Virus record (IMG/VR): IMGVR_UViG_3300030101_000584
Location: 1-30,294 of that record
Origin: a virus
Reading direction: 5' to 3' (one strand)
DNA length: 30,294 nucleotides
The notes below the pieces were generated by a model, which was not told the origin of the DNA, searched no databases, and saw only the letters and a list, made by a program, of their open reading frames with translations. Below are positions 23,544-29,500 of this stretch, in pieces (position 1 is the stretch's first letter; every line of letters begins with the position of its first letter). The translations under genes and the position numbers were made by a program.

Positions 23544-23736
23544 TTGTCAACCCACTATTTTTATCATGCAAAGCTTGCATCTGTGCGCGCTTCTGTATGT
23601 ACCAATCACTCAGCTGTTCCCAGCACTCAGGCTTGTCAGCTGGATCACAAATCAAATCCCCGGTAGCCAATATAATCCAGCCACCACGATTAACGTCATG
23701 CTCACGACCACACGATTTACATTTATTCATCTTCAA
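23521..23736 (-). CDS. small zinc-binding-type protein (71 aa)
   Basis: The N-terminus 'MKMNKCKSCGREHDVNRGGW' has a CxxC with a downstream His, and a second pair is formed by 'ICDPADKPEC', so one zinc site of Cys4 or Cys3-His type is plausible. The C-terminal helix is charged ('DWYIQKRAQMQALHDKN'). It overlaps the neighbours by 14 and 23 bases. Such small zinc proteins are common in early phage regions; partner unknown. Confidence 0.7.
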   Translation of the reverse strand: MKMNKCKSCGREHDVNRGGWIILATGDLICDPADKPECWEQLSDWYIQKRAQMQALHDKNSGLTNAKTAVR

Positions 23737-23971
23737 TCACCACAAACCGATTGCCATGACATTCGTCACAAGTAACACGCTTCTCTTGTAAGTAACCACC
23801 ATGCACGTAATCAACTACAGGCTCTTCAACTAAATAATCGCCCTCACCATCACAGTAAGGGCATTTCTTCATTGGCAATTCAACTTTGCGCGTATCGTCA
23901 ATCACTGTAACTTCTACAGCGCTATCGCCTTTTTCAATTATGTAAGTCACTTTGCTCTCCATTTGATGCAA
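23723..23971 (-). CDS. small protein with DnaJ-like zinc motif (82 aa)
   Basis: After a beta-rich N-terminus, 'CPYCDGEG' (residues about 37-44) and 'CDECHGN' (about 68-74) form a CxxCxGxG-type pair as in the DnaJ zinc domain, with one zinc site. The connecting loop contains 'EEPVVDYVHGGYLQEKRV'. I infer a protein- or DNA-binding role only. It overlaps the winged-helix gene by 25 bases and the next gene by 14. Confidence 0.7.
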   Translation of the reverse strand: MHQMESKVTYIIEKGDSAVEVTVIDDTRKVELPMKKCPYCDGEGDYLVEEPVVDYVHGGYLQEKRVTCDECHGNRFVVIEDE

Positions 23972-24234
23972 GCCTTACCCCAGCGAGTTTTACCGCGTTC
24001 GCCACTGTCCTCAACCTTATCTTCATTCTGTAGTTCTGACAACCGGGGCTGTACAGAACCGTATGGTACGTTTAACAACCCGGCAATGTCCTCAGTAGAT
24101 AATGCGTGAGATGTTTTCTGTAGCAGCTGATGCACCCGGTCACGTATTGTTAGCTTGCCTTTGTAATTAGCTACAGCTGCCTCTTTGCTTGTATCTGTTG
24201 ATTGATACCCTATGCCTGTTTCAGTGTATCCCAT
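23947..24234 (-). CDS. winged helix-turn-helix protein (95 aa)
   Basis: Residues 25-90 form a winged HTH: 'LTIRDRVHQLLQKTSHALST' (helix 1), 'EDIAGLLNVPYGSVQPRLSE' (helices 2-3), then wing 'DKVEDSGERGKTRWG'. The first 25 residues are a flexible Thr/Ser-rich N-terminus. Such proteins are frequent in phage early regions beside resolvases. A transcription or replication role is likely, but no target is visible. One base separates it from the resolvase-like gene. Confidence 0.75.
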   Translation of the reverse strand: MGYTETGIGYQSTDTSKEAAVANYKGKLTIRDRVHQLLQKTSHALSTEDIAGLLNVPYGSVQPRLSELQNEDKVEDSGERGKTRWGKACIKWRAK

Positions 24235-24235
24235 T

Positions 24236-24568
24236 TTATTTCTCCTTTATCCAATCAAACCATTGTAAAAAAGTTTCGTAAGTTTCCATTGTTAAAACAA
24301 CTAATGCTGGTTTCCTGTCTTTGCGGATAAACACAACATCGCTGTTATCCTGATCGAACGCATCATATAAATCTTGCCACGCTCTAGCTCTGCGCTTGCA
24401 CTCAGCTGTTAACGCAAGTTGCGGTCCTAGCTTTATGTCACTCGCATAGTTTCCCTTCATTGCACCCGATAACGGTATGCGCTCTGCATCTACACCGCGA
24501 TCTTTGTGCCAGTTTACAATCTCGCGTTCAAATGCTGCGCCCTTGTCTCTACTTGCTTTACCACCCAT
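24236..24568 (-). CDS. PD-(D/E)XK nuclease, Holliday junction resolvase-like (110 aa)
   Basis: The small resolvase signature is present: 'SRDKGAAFEREIVNWHKDRG' (Glu 14/16), 'RIPLSGAMKGNYASDIKL' (Asp 44) and 'ALTAECKRRARAW' (Glu 56, Lys 58), i.e. E...D...ExK. The C-terminus has 'DVVFIRKDRKPALVVLTMET', typical of this nuclease group. It would resolve branched recombination intermediates or debranch DNA before packaging. It sits next to the HTH gene, three bases downstream, and across the divergent promoter from the exonuclease/annealing pair. Confidence 0.85.
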   Translation of the reverse strand: MGGKASRDKGAAFEREIVNWHKDRGVDAERIPLSGAMKGNYASDIKLGPQLALTAECKRRARAWQDLYDAFDQDNSDVVFIRKDRKPALVVLTMETYETFLQWFDWIKEK

Positions 24569-24571
24569 ACA

Positions 24572-24775
24572 TCACCTGTAGAAATCGTTTGGCTGCACTG
24601 CGCCGTGTGTGCTATCCTGTATGATACGCATAAACTTAGGTGACGGTATCATTCTATCCTTGTGGTCACTGGGTAAACACCAGCGCCGGGCAACCGTAGC
24701 ACCAGCTGCACCTAGTTTCCTTGCCAAAACCGGGTAGCTCATGCCTTGCGATTTTCGCCATTCATCTAGCGTCAT
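24572..24775 (-). CDS. Cro/CI-type helix-turn-helix protein (67 aa)
   Basis: A single HTH protein: 'TLDEWRKSQGMSYPVLARKL' contains the first helices, and 'GAAGATVARRWCLPSDHKDR' the recognition helix and turn, with 'MIPSPKFMRIIQDSTHGAVQ' as the last helix. No oligomerisation domain, so it is closer in size to Cro than to CI. It is the first gene of the minus block, with AAGGAGT 6-7 bases before the ATG. Its own promoter (24803-24831) overlaps operator copy 3, which suggests autoregulation and control of the early promoter at 20497. Confidence 0.8.
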   Translation of the reverse strand: MTLDEWRKSQGMSYPVLARKLGAAGATVARRWCLPSDHKDRMIPSPKFMRIIQDSTHGAVQPNDFYR

Positions 24776-24802
24776 AAAAAAACTCCTTGTAATTTATTTT
24801 CC

Positions 24803-24831
24803 TTGATACTAAGTTAGACACAATCTGTCAA
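24803..24831 (-). promoter_or_regulatory. promoter of the HTH gene block
   Basis: On the minus strand TTGACA (24826-24831), 17 bases, TATCAA (24803-24808): perfect -35 and a 4/6 -10 at ideal spacing. Start would be near 24796, about 20 bases before the ATG. Read on the plus strand the same bases give TTGATA-N17-TGTCAA, a weaker possible promoter for the exonuclease gene. Confidence 0.65.
24816..24830. promoter_or_regulatory. operator copy 3 (AGACACAATCTGTCA)
   Basis: Shares CTGTCA and GACAC with copies 1 and 2; one arm has a single mismatch. It overlaps the -35 of the HTH promoter, in the intergenic gap between the divergent HTH and exonuclease genes. Confidence 0.6.
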
Positions 24832-24845
24832 TCGAAAGAGAAAAA

Positions 24846-25829
24846 ATGATACGAAATAACTTTTCATGGGCGTACAGCAAAGGCTACTATCACCATAGTA
24901 ACCCAAGTACCCCTGATTTTTATACGTTTTTTGACAAGGGAATACTACGGACAGAAAGAAACATTGCGCTTGACGTTGTGAACGGAAAGACAGAAGGTGA
25001 CATTTCACAAGCTGAAGCAATACTTGCACAGTCTGGATATTATGTAGATTACCGCAACAAAGTACAGTTTAACGACAACGTAAATATGTGCAGCGGTAGG
25101 GCTGTAGAATACTTTTGCGATCAAATGTTAATTGATGGTGCAATGCAAGGTGAAGCATACCGGGAAGCATTAAACGTGCTTACGTCATTACAAACTGGTG
25201 CTTGGATAGATCAAGATAAAGTGCAACGTCAGCTGGAAGGTAGACAGCTACCACGATACAATGAGCAAGGTAAAGCAGTTAAGAAAGATGATATAGGTAT
25301 TAATGAATTTGAGCTTGTATGTAAAAACGCGGAGCTTGGTTTACGTGAAGCAATGCACGGTGCTAATGAGATTGTAGGGCAAACAATGCTGCGCGGTAAA
25401 CTGCCCGGTTGCGAACTAGATTATCTAGGCTTTGGTGATTATCAAGAAGGTGCGGTAGAACTTAAAACACAATGGGATACTAGCGTTGATACCGATAAAC
25501 CACGCGCAAACTCTTTGCCAAAGAAAATAAAAGATCCGCATCTCAAACAAATCGCCGGGTATTGGCATTTAACTGGCAAGATACCGCGTATCGTGTACGC
25601 AAACAGATTAGGTTACGTTGTGTTTGAAGCAACAATAGATGAATTAGAATACGCGCTTGCAGACGTTATTGCAGCGTGTCAGCGCCGTGAAAAACTAATG
25701 ATGGTGACGGAAAACGTACAACAGCTGTTAAAGCTGTGTGATCCACACTTTGCAGATAGTTTTGTGTGGCGTGATATGAACCCGGAAATATTGAAACAGG
25801 CTAAAGAACTAGGAGGTGTTACAAAGTGA
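24846..25829 (+). CDS. phage exonuclease, PD-(D/E)XK family (327 aa)
   Basis: The RecB-like nuclease motifs are visible: 'GRAVEYFCDQM' (Glu 88), 'CELDYLGFGD' (Asp 192), 'GAVELKTQWD' (Glu 205, Lys 207) and 'HLKQIAGYW' (Gln 235, Tyr 239, the QxxxY of this group). It would resect double-stranded ends to give 3' tails for the annealing protein encoded next, like lambda Exo with Beta. The stop overlaps the next start by 4 bases (ATG within GTGAGT context, GTG start). The 5' end lies only 15 bases from operator copy 3. The ribosome binding site is weak (AAAGAG). Confidence 0.85.
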   Translation: MIRNNFSWAYSKGYYHHSNPSTPDFYTFFDKGILRTERNIALDVVNGKTEGDISQAEAILAQSGYYVDYRNKVQFNDNVNMCSGRAVEYFCDQMLIDGAMQGEAYREALNVLTSLQTGAWIDQDKVQRQLEGRQLPRYNEQGKAVKKDDIGINEFELVCKNAELGLREAMHGANEIVGQTMLRGKLPGCELDYLGFGDYQEGAVELKTQWDTSVDTDKPRANSLPKKIKDPHLKQIAGYWHLTGKIPRIVYANRLGYVVFEATIDELEYALADVIAACQRREKLMMVTENVQQLLKLCDPHFADSFVWRDMNPEILKQAKELGGVTK

Positions 25830-26410
25830 GTAACTTAGAACAAGCCATGCAAGAGGTGAACAACCTTAACCGTACTGAAGGTGTTACGCAGCGTGGCGGT
25901 AAAAAATATACAATGGTTTCAGTTAGAGTAGAAGCTTTTAGAAAAGCTTTTGGTATGGACTACGGTATAGAAACTGAAATTATATCATACAATGGTGAAA
26001 ACGTTATAGCTAAAGCTGTTATTAAAAACAAAGACGGTATGATTATTGGATCTGGATATGCTGAAGAGATACGCGGCTCCTCAAACGTTAACAAAACATC
26101 TGCGATAGAAAACTGCGAGACAAGCGCTGTTGGTAGAGCGTTAGCAAGTATTGGTTTACATGGTGGTCAGTATGCTTCTATTAATGAAGTCGAACAGGCC
26201 CAGCAAAAAGAAGTTACGATAGATGAACGAGCTTCTTGGCAACAATTTGCGGATGAACGCATTGGCGAGGTGCAAGGTATTAAAGATCTAGATGAATTAA
26301 AACAATGGGATGAATATTTTTCTGACCAGCTGGATAAACTTAATTTAGAGTATCCTAAAATTTATGCACAAATTGAAACTGAAGTTAACAAAAGAAAGGC
26401 TTTCTTATGA
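25826..26410 (+). CDS. single-strand annealing protein (Rad52/Erf-like group)
   Basis: 194 residues. The core contains 'YTMVSVRVEAFRKAFGMDYG' and 'VIAKAVIKNKDGMIIGSGYA', followed by 'NVNKTSAIENCETSAVGRAL' and 'ASIGLHGGQYAS', the hallmark of Rad52/Erf-like phage annealing proteins ('SAIENCETSAVGRALA'). The C-terminal third is a charged helical tail. The start is GTG overlapping the exonuclease stop (GTGA), so the pair is translationally coupled, as in other phage recombination modules. Exact subfamily cannot be decided by eye. Confidence 0.82.
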   Translation: MSNLEQAMQEVNNLNRTEGVTQRGGKKYTMVSVRVEAFRKAFGMDYGIETEIISYNGENVIAKAVIKNKDGMIIGSGYAEEIRGSSNVNKTSAIENCETSAVGRALASIGLHGGQYASINEVEQAQQKEVTIDERASWQQFADERIGEVQGIKDLDELKQWDEYFSDQLDKLNLEYPKIYAQIETEVNKRKAFL

Positions 26411-26754
26411 AACCACAATTAGGAAATAGCAACAGCCAGATACAAGGCTTTATGAACAACGGACAGGCTGTTAGTATGTCCATATCAGCATGGATAAACG
26501 AACCTAAAGAAAATAAGGGTGACCCGGCAGCTATGGCTGCGATACAACAAATACATGATATTATGTTACAGCATAGGCTTGTCGTAAGTTTATCTGTAAG
26601 CGCTAAACAAGGGGATGATGCAAAACAATGGCCCAAGATCGGCAGCATTACACTGTTTCCAAATCCGAAAGCACAACAAGAACAACAACCACAGGCAAAC
26701 CAATGGCAACAACAGCAACAGCCACCAGCGCAGAAAGCACCGTGGCAGACATAA
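26407..26754 (+). CDS. small protein with Q/P-rich tail, possibly single-strand DNA binding (115 aa)
   Basis: The N-terminal 75 residues contain strands and a helix ('AVSMSISAWINEPKENKG', 'RLVVSLSVSAK'), followed by 'KIGSITLFPN' and a Gln/Pro-rich tail ending 'KAPWQT'. The layout (compact beta domain, disordered tail) and position after the annealing gene resemble small SSB-like proteins, but no OB-fold motif is certain, so the assignment is positional. It overlaps the annealing gene by 4 bases. Confidence 0.6.
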   Translation: MKPQLGNSNSQIQGFMNNGQAVSMSISAWINEPKENKGDPAAMAAIQQIHDIMLQHRLVVSLSVSAKQGDDAKQWPKIGSITLFPNPKAQQEQQPQANQWQQQQQPPAQKAPWQT

Positions 26755-26990
26755 AGCCGTACCCGGCATTAAAAGCAAAATACTATGAGGAAATGAGAAG
26801 CTTATTACTGCAATACAATAATCAAACAATAGGCGTAGCAGCTAAACAGCTTGGTATAGACCCTACTAACTTACGCACGTTAGCGTACCGTATGGGTGTA
26901 AAGTTTGTTCGTAGTAATGGTTCTGGTAAAACAACCATTAATAAGGTAACGCGCAAGCGTCACATAACTTTACCAATCGAACCGTGGTAA
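26742..26990 (+). CDS. small HTH-type protein (about 82 aa)
   Basis: The C-terminal 70 residues contain an HTH: 'LLLQYNNQTIGVAAKQLGID' then 'PTNLRTLAYRMGVKFVRSNG', followed by a basic tail 'KTTINKVTRKRHITLPIEPW'. The frame is open from ATG at 26628 and 26703, but those parts overlap the Q/P-rich tail in another frame and have an unnatural Thr-rich composition. I therefore place the start at GTG 26742, which overlaps the previous gene by 13 bases; this is uncertain. Likely a DNA-binding regulator. Confidence 0.6.
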   Translation: MADIKPYPALKAKYYEEMRSLLLQYNNQTIGVAAKQLGIDPTNLRTLAYRMGVKFVRSNGSGKTTINKVTRKRHITLPIEPW

Positions 26991-26999
26991 ATAAATCGT

Positions 27000-27060
27000 G
27001 GGGCAGTAAGGTTTTACAATATAGGATTAAGTAGCTTGCTTACGCTAGCTTTACTGCCCC
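27000..27060 (+). other. long stem-loop, possible structured RNA or regulatory element
   Basis: GGGGCAGTAA (27000-27009) is exactly complementary to TTACTGCCCC (27051-27060). Inside, AAGTAGC can pair with GCTA(G)CTT with a bulge, and GTAA with TTAC. No T-run follows on either strand. The 61-base span is too short and lacks the arms for a tRNA. It lies in the 104-bp gap between the HTH gene and the exported protein gene. Confidence 0.5.
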
Positions 27061-27094
27061 TGACTAACAATAATAAAACTATGAGGTATACACA

Positions 27095-27310
27095 ATGATA
27101 AAAACGTATTTTACATTTCTTATGATTAGTTATTTCGTGCAAGGTGAAGAGGTAAAGACAAGCATACTGTTACCCAGCTTTGACGATTGTTCGTACAGCA
27201 TACAGCATATGTCAGACATACTAGAACCGTATGGAAAAGACGCAGCTGTGTACTGCAAAGGCACTAACGTTGTGTCAAAGGATTATGTCAAACCAATGCC
27301 AAGACCGTAG
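27095..27310 (+). CDS. small exported protein (71 aa)
   Basis: The N-terminus 'MIKTYFTFLMISYFVQGEEV' looks like a signal peptide or anchor, followed by a short domain with two cysteines (near residues 32 and 54, which could form a disulfide) and a Pro-rich end. TGAGGT lies 9 bases before the ATG. In size and layout it resembles the 60-aa protein at 29607-29789. Role unknown; envelope action such as superinfection exclusion is inferred only. It is the last plus-strand gene before the convergent lysis block. Confidence 0.6.
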   Translation: MIKTYFTFLMISYFVQGEEVKTSILLPSFDDCSYSIQHMSDILEPYGKDAAVYCKGTNVVSKDYVKPMPRP

Positions 27311-27320
27311 TCTATTTTTT
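27302..27320 (+). terminator. weak candidate terminator of the plus-strand operon
   Basis: AGAC-CGTA-GTCT forms a 4-bp stem followed by A and six T. It overlaps the stop codon of the 71-aa gene and the end of the convergent 52-aa gene. The stem is short. Confidence 0.3.
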
Positions 27321-27470
27321 ATCCATCATTGACTTCGGTTTTTTATGAGACAAAACCTGACTGCTTTTTGTGTGGGTAGCACCAGTATGTAACGTACCGT
27401 CCGACATTTTATGTGTCGGTCCTTTGTACTCCTTACCGTTTGGCAAGTAATGCTTAACTCCCTTTGCCAT
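27312..27470 (-). CDS. tiny basic protein (52 aa), shared C-terminal SMMDK motif
   Basis: Begins 'MAKGVKHYLPNGKEYKGPTH' and continues 'KMSDGTLHTGATHTKSSQ', a pattern I recall from small proteins of marine phages, and ends 'KKPKSMMDKK'. Very basic, His-rich. It is the last gene of the minus-strand block; its start lies within the 21-aa gene. Function unknown. Confidence 0.7.
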   Translation of the reverse strand: MAKGVKHYLPNGKEYKGPTHKMSDGTLHTGATHTKSSQVLSHKKPKSMMDKK

Positions 27471-27519
27471 AGCCTTTATCCATCATTGATTTTTTTGGTT
27501 TACGTTTTTTTCCGTACAT
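27454..27519 (-). CDS. 21-residue basic peptide, shared SMMDK motif
   Basis: MYGKKRKPKKSMMDKGYGKG is nearly the whole product. A GGAG ribosome binding site lies 7 bases before the ATG. It overlaps the genes on both sides by 17-20 bases in a different frame. The shared SMMDK motif with neighbours argues that it is real despite its size. Confidence 0.5.
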   Translation of the reverse strand: MYGKKRKPKKSMMDKGYGKGS

Positions 27520-27661
27520 TTCCTGTCTCCGCTGCTTTCTTTGCTAGTTTTGGACCGCCAACCTTTTGCATTGTGCCATAAACGTAAGCGTCTTTCTTCT
27601 TACCTTTAAGACCTTTCTTTGTAGCGCGATCCATTAAACTTCGTTCTAATTTTTCTGGCAT
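27500..27661 (-). CDS. small basic phage protein (53 aa)
   Basis: 'MPEKLERSLMDRATKKGLKG' followed by 'KKKDAYVYGTMQKVGGPKL' matches a small protein widespread in phages (pattern SL-x-x-x-A-x-KKGL-x-G-x-x-x-x-AY-x-YGT-x-x-K) whose function is not known to me. AGAGGA lies upstream, and the start overlaps the previous stop by one base (TAATG). Confidence 0.75.
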   Translation of the reverse strand: MPEKLERSLMDRATKKGLKGKKKDAYVYGTMQKVGGPKLAKKAAETGNVRKKT

Positions 27662-27870
27662 TATGCTTTCCTCTTTTTGTTCATCATGGATATGCGTTTG
27701 CCTTTTGCTACTGCTTCAGACTTAGAGCTAGCGCCCCATGCCTTTAATGATTTTAACAACGGCGTATCAGTGCCATCTTTCTTTTTTGTTGGACCCGGCA
27801 TTTTACCCATGCGCTGTAAGAACGCTGCGCGTCTGCCACTATTCCCGGTACGTTCTGGTGGTCTAGCCAT
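27661..27870 (-). CDS. small basic protein (69 aa), C-terminal SMMNK motif
   Basis: N-terminus 'MARPPERTGNSGRRAAFLQR', a middle 'DTPLLKSLKAWGASSKSEAV', and the C-terminus 'KGKRISMMNKKRKA'. Strongly basic. It overlaps or abuts both neighbours, so it is translated within the same unit. No function can be assigned. Confidence 0.65.
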   Translation of the reverse strand: MARPPERTGNSGRRAAFLQRMGKMPGPTKKKDGTDTPLLKSLKAWGASSKSEAVAKGKRISMMNKKRKA

Positions 27871-27871
27871 A

Positions 27872-28048
27872 TCAGGACATCATAGATTTCTTGCGTTTCT
27901 TTGCGGTCTTTTCTGCATCTTTAAAATTTTGTGCAGTAGGCGCGCCAGCTGTGCCGGGCTTTCTCATTTTTTCTCCACTTCCGGCAGCAATTCTAGCCTT
28001 TTTTAACCTGATATTTTCATATAAGCCGTGTTTTTTTCCATGTGGCAT
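27872..28048 (-). CDS. small basic phage protein (58 aa), C-terminal SMMS
   Basis: Begins 'MPHGKKHGLYENIRLKKARI' and continues 'AAGSGEKMRKPGTAGAPTAQ', a conserved marine-phage pattern (G-L-x-x-N-I-x-x-K-x-x-R-I-x-A-G-S-G-E-x-M-R-K-P-G), then 'KTAKKRKKSMMS'. AGGAG precedes the ATG by 7 bases. An in-frame ATG at 27965-27967 with GGAG upstream could give a 31-residue short form. Function unknown. Confidence 0.75.
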   Translation of the reverse strand: MPHGKKHGLYENIRLKKARIAAGSGEKMRKPGTAGAPTAQNFKDAEKTAKKRKKSMMS

Positions 28049-28057
28049 TGCTTTCTC

Positions 28058-28513
28058 CTATACCATTAGTTCAAAATGTGGACCATCAATAAATGGTCTG
28101 CGGCCCTGACCACGCCGGGTATCAACGTAATCATTCATTGCAGCTTCCATTGTGCCATCCCAATGCGCTATGTTTGGAACAGTCCATGCTGCACCCCAGC
28201 GTACAGGAACATCACAAGCCCTAGCACCTTCTGCCATTGCATCAGCTATATCGTCATACAAGTTGAGTTCCCAGCTTGCCCGGCTACCAATGTAAGCCAT
28301 AAGATCTACAGCTATACCGTCAATATGCTTAGACTTCATAGTCTGACTTGCACCTTTTGCAACCAATTCTTTTTGTTCTTTAATGGTTCTAAGCCCACAA
28401 ACACAACCGAAATCAATTTTACTTACACCGATTGCGTGTTTAACAACAGCAACCATGCGTTCGTCTACACCTTCTAATCTTTCAAGGCTACGCTTTCCTA
28501 GTTTAAAACTCAT
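28058..28513 (-). CDS. endolysin, M15-family peptidase (L-Ala-D-Glu type)
   Basis: 151 residues, the length of T5-endolysin-type enzymes. Zinc ligands are visible: His 63 and Asp 70 in 'SKHIDGIAVDLMAY', and His 146 in 'GPHFELM' with the catalytic Glu 148; 'GLRTIKEQKELVAKGAS' upstream is also typical. It cleaves the peptide stems of peptidoglycan. No signal peptide, so release needs the holin genes upstream. The start overlaps the previous gene's stop by 4 bases (ATGA). Confidence 0.92.
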   Translation of the reverse strand: MSFKLGKRSLERLEGVDERMVAVVKHAIGVSKIDFGCVCGLRTIKEQKELVAKGASQTMKSKHIDGIAVDLMAYIGSRASWELNLYDDIADAMAEGARACDVPVRWGAAWTVPNIAHWDGTMEAAMNDYVDTRRGQGRRPFIDGPHFELMV

Positions 28514-28770
28514 TGCTCAACAAACTCCTTTGTTCCACACAATCTTTCGTACACCATATCACTACTATACGCTTCTGCCCATTTATTTTCCGTAAAAGTA
28601 CAGAACGCCCACAGATCATCTACATCTTGATCTATAATTTCAAGCAAGTCTTGCTGCGCTGATACAGTACCTTGCAAATGTTCGAGATCATGCACAAGCC
28701 CGGAAATATACCACACTAATGCAACTAGCTGCACAACCATTGCAAATGCTAATCCAACATTTACCTTCAT
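28510..28770 (-). CDS. small membrane-anchored protein, spanin-like candidate (86 aa)
   Basis: One N-terminal membrane helix ('GLAFAMVVQLVALVWYISGL') is followed by a short coiled-coil ('LEHLQGTVSAQQDLLEIIDQ') and an acidic segment with two Cys. Topology would be N-in, C-out. Position between the holin-like gene and the endolysin suggests a lysis role such as an inner-membrane spanin part or regulator. No outer-membrane spanin is visible. ATGA overlaps at both ends. Confidence 0.6.
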   Translation of the reverse strand: MKVNVGLAFAMVVQLVALVWYISGLVHDLEHLQGTVSAQQDLLEIIDQDVDDLWAFCTFTENKWAEAYSSDMVYERLCGTKEFVEQ

Positions 28771-29156
28771 TTTTTGCTGTCCGTTTTTTGTAACTTGTCA
28801 AATGAACGCATACCACCAATGCCAAGCATACCGAGTAACAACGGCATCATTACTGACATATCAGCTTGCGGTATTGCAAAACCAAAACCTAATGCAATGG
28901 GCGCAATCATGTAATTTATTCCTAATGATATACCACAAATCCAGCCGATAAGTGGACGCCAAGAAGCTTGAAACCAGTTACCTTGTGCATCAGCTTTTAA
29001 AATTTCTAACTGTTGCATCATCAAAGCTTGAGAATTTTTCTCTGCCATTGTTGCAATTTCGTGGGCTAACTTTGCTTTTTGATCTTTATCTTCAATAACT
29101 TTATCAAGAATATTGCTTACCGGATCTACCAGCTTTCCTAATAAATCAAACATCAA
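28767..29156 (-). CDS. holin, three-TM GTA-holin-like (129 aa)
   Basis: The amphipathic N-terminal helix 'AKLAHEIATMAEKNSQALMM' and 'ILKADAQGNWFQASWRPLIG' followed by membrane segments 'WICGISLGINYMIAPIALGF' and 'MMPLLLGMLGIGGM' match the pattern of GTA-type holins (E-x-x-A-Q-G-x-W-x-x-x-S-W-R-P-x-I-G-W). It would form holes in the inner membrane to release the endolysin. The start overlaps the previous stop (ATGA) and the stop overlaps the next start. Confidence 0.85.
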   Translation of the reverse strand: MMFDLLGKLVDPVSNILDKVIEDKDQKAKLAHEIATMAEKNSQALMMQQLEILKADAQGNWFQASWRPLIGWICGISLGINYMIAPIALGFGFAIPQADMSVMMPLLLGMLGIGGMRSFDKLQKTDSKK

Positions 29157-29500
29157 TCTCCCTCCATTTGTATGCTTGCTTTCTTTGGCTCCGCTTTTGC
29201 AGCATACGCATTAAATCCCATAAATGCAGCAACCACACCTGATGCAGCTATCACGTATACACTTGCTATATCTGTAATAAGACTAGCTGCTTTGTCAAAG
29301 CCAAGAACAGAAGCTAACAAAATGATAAACGGATATATCAACATCCCGGCAAGAGCAAACCCGGTAAACCTACGCTCCGCATTGCGCTTTAAATCCCGGT
29401 CAATCATTTCTAATCTGCGATCTTCCAAAGCCAGTTTGTTCCACTCAGCTTTTTCTATAACACCGTTATTGTTTAGATCAGCTTTCTCAAATTCAGTCAT
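29153..29500 (-). CDS. two-TM protein with EF-hand-like loop (115 aa)
   Basis: The N-terminus 'EKADLNNNGVIEKAEWNKLA' fits an EF-hand calcium loop (D-x-N-x-N-G-x-I-x-x-x-E). A charged helix 'DRRLEMIDRDLKRNAERRFT' follows, then two membrane segments ('GMLIYPFIILLASVLGF' and 'VYVIAASGVVAAFMGFNA'). A second holin or holin partner is plausible from the location; the EF-hand assignment is by consensus only. ATGA overlap with both neighbours. Confidence 0.7.
   Translation of the reverse strand: MTEFEKADLNNNGVIEKAEWNKLALEDRRLEMIDRDLKRNAERRFTGFALAGMLIYPFIILLASVLGFDKAASLITDIASVYVIAASGVVAAFMGFNAYAAKAEPKKASIQMEGD

Noticed and set aside
27000-27065. tRNA gene in the stem-loop region
   Set aside because: GGGGCAG/CTGCCCC could form an acceptor stem, but the span is 61 bases, with no T-loop or anticodon arm in the right place.
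27397-27418. CCGACA-TTTTATG-TGTCGG inverted repeat as a fourth operator
   Set aside because: Spacer is 7 instead of 5 bases, the arm sequence differs, and it lies inside the coding region of the 52-aa gene.
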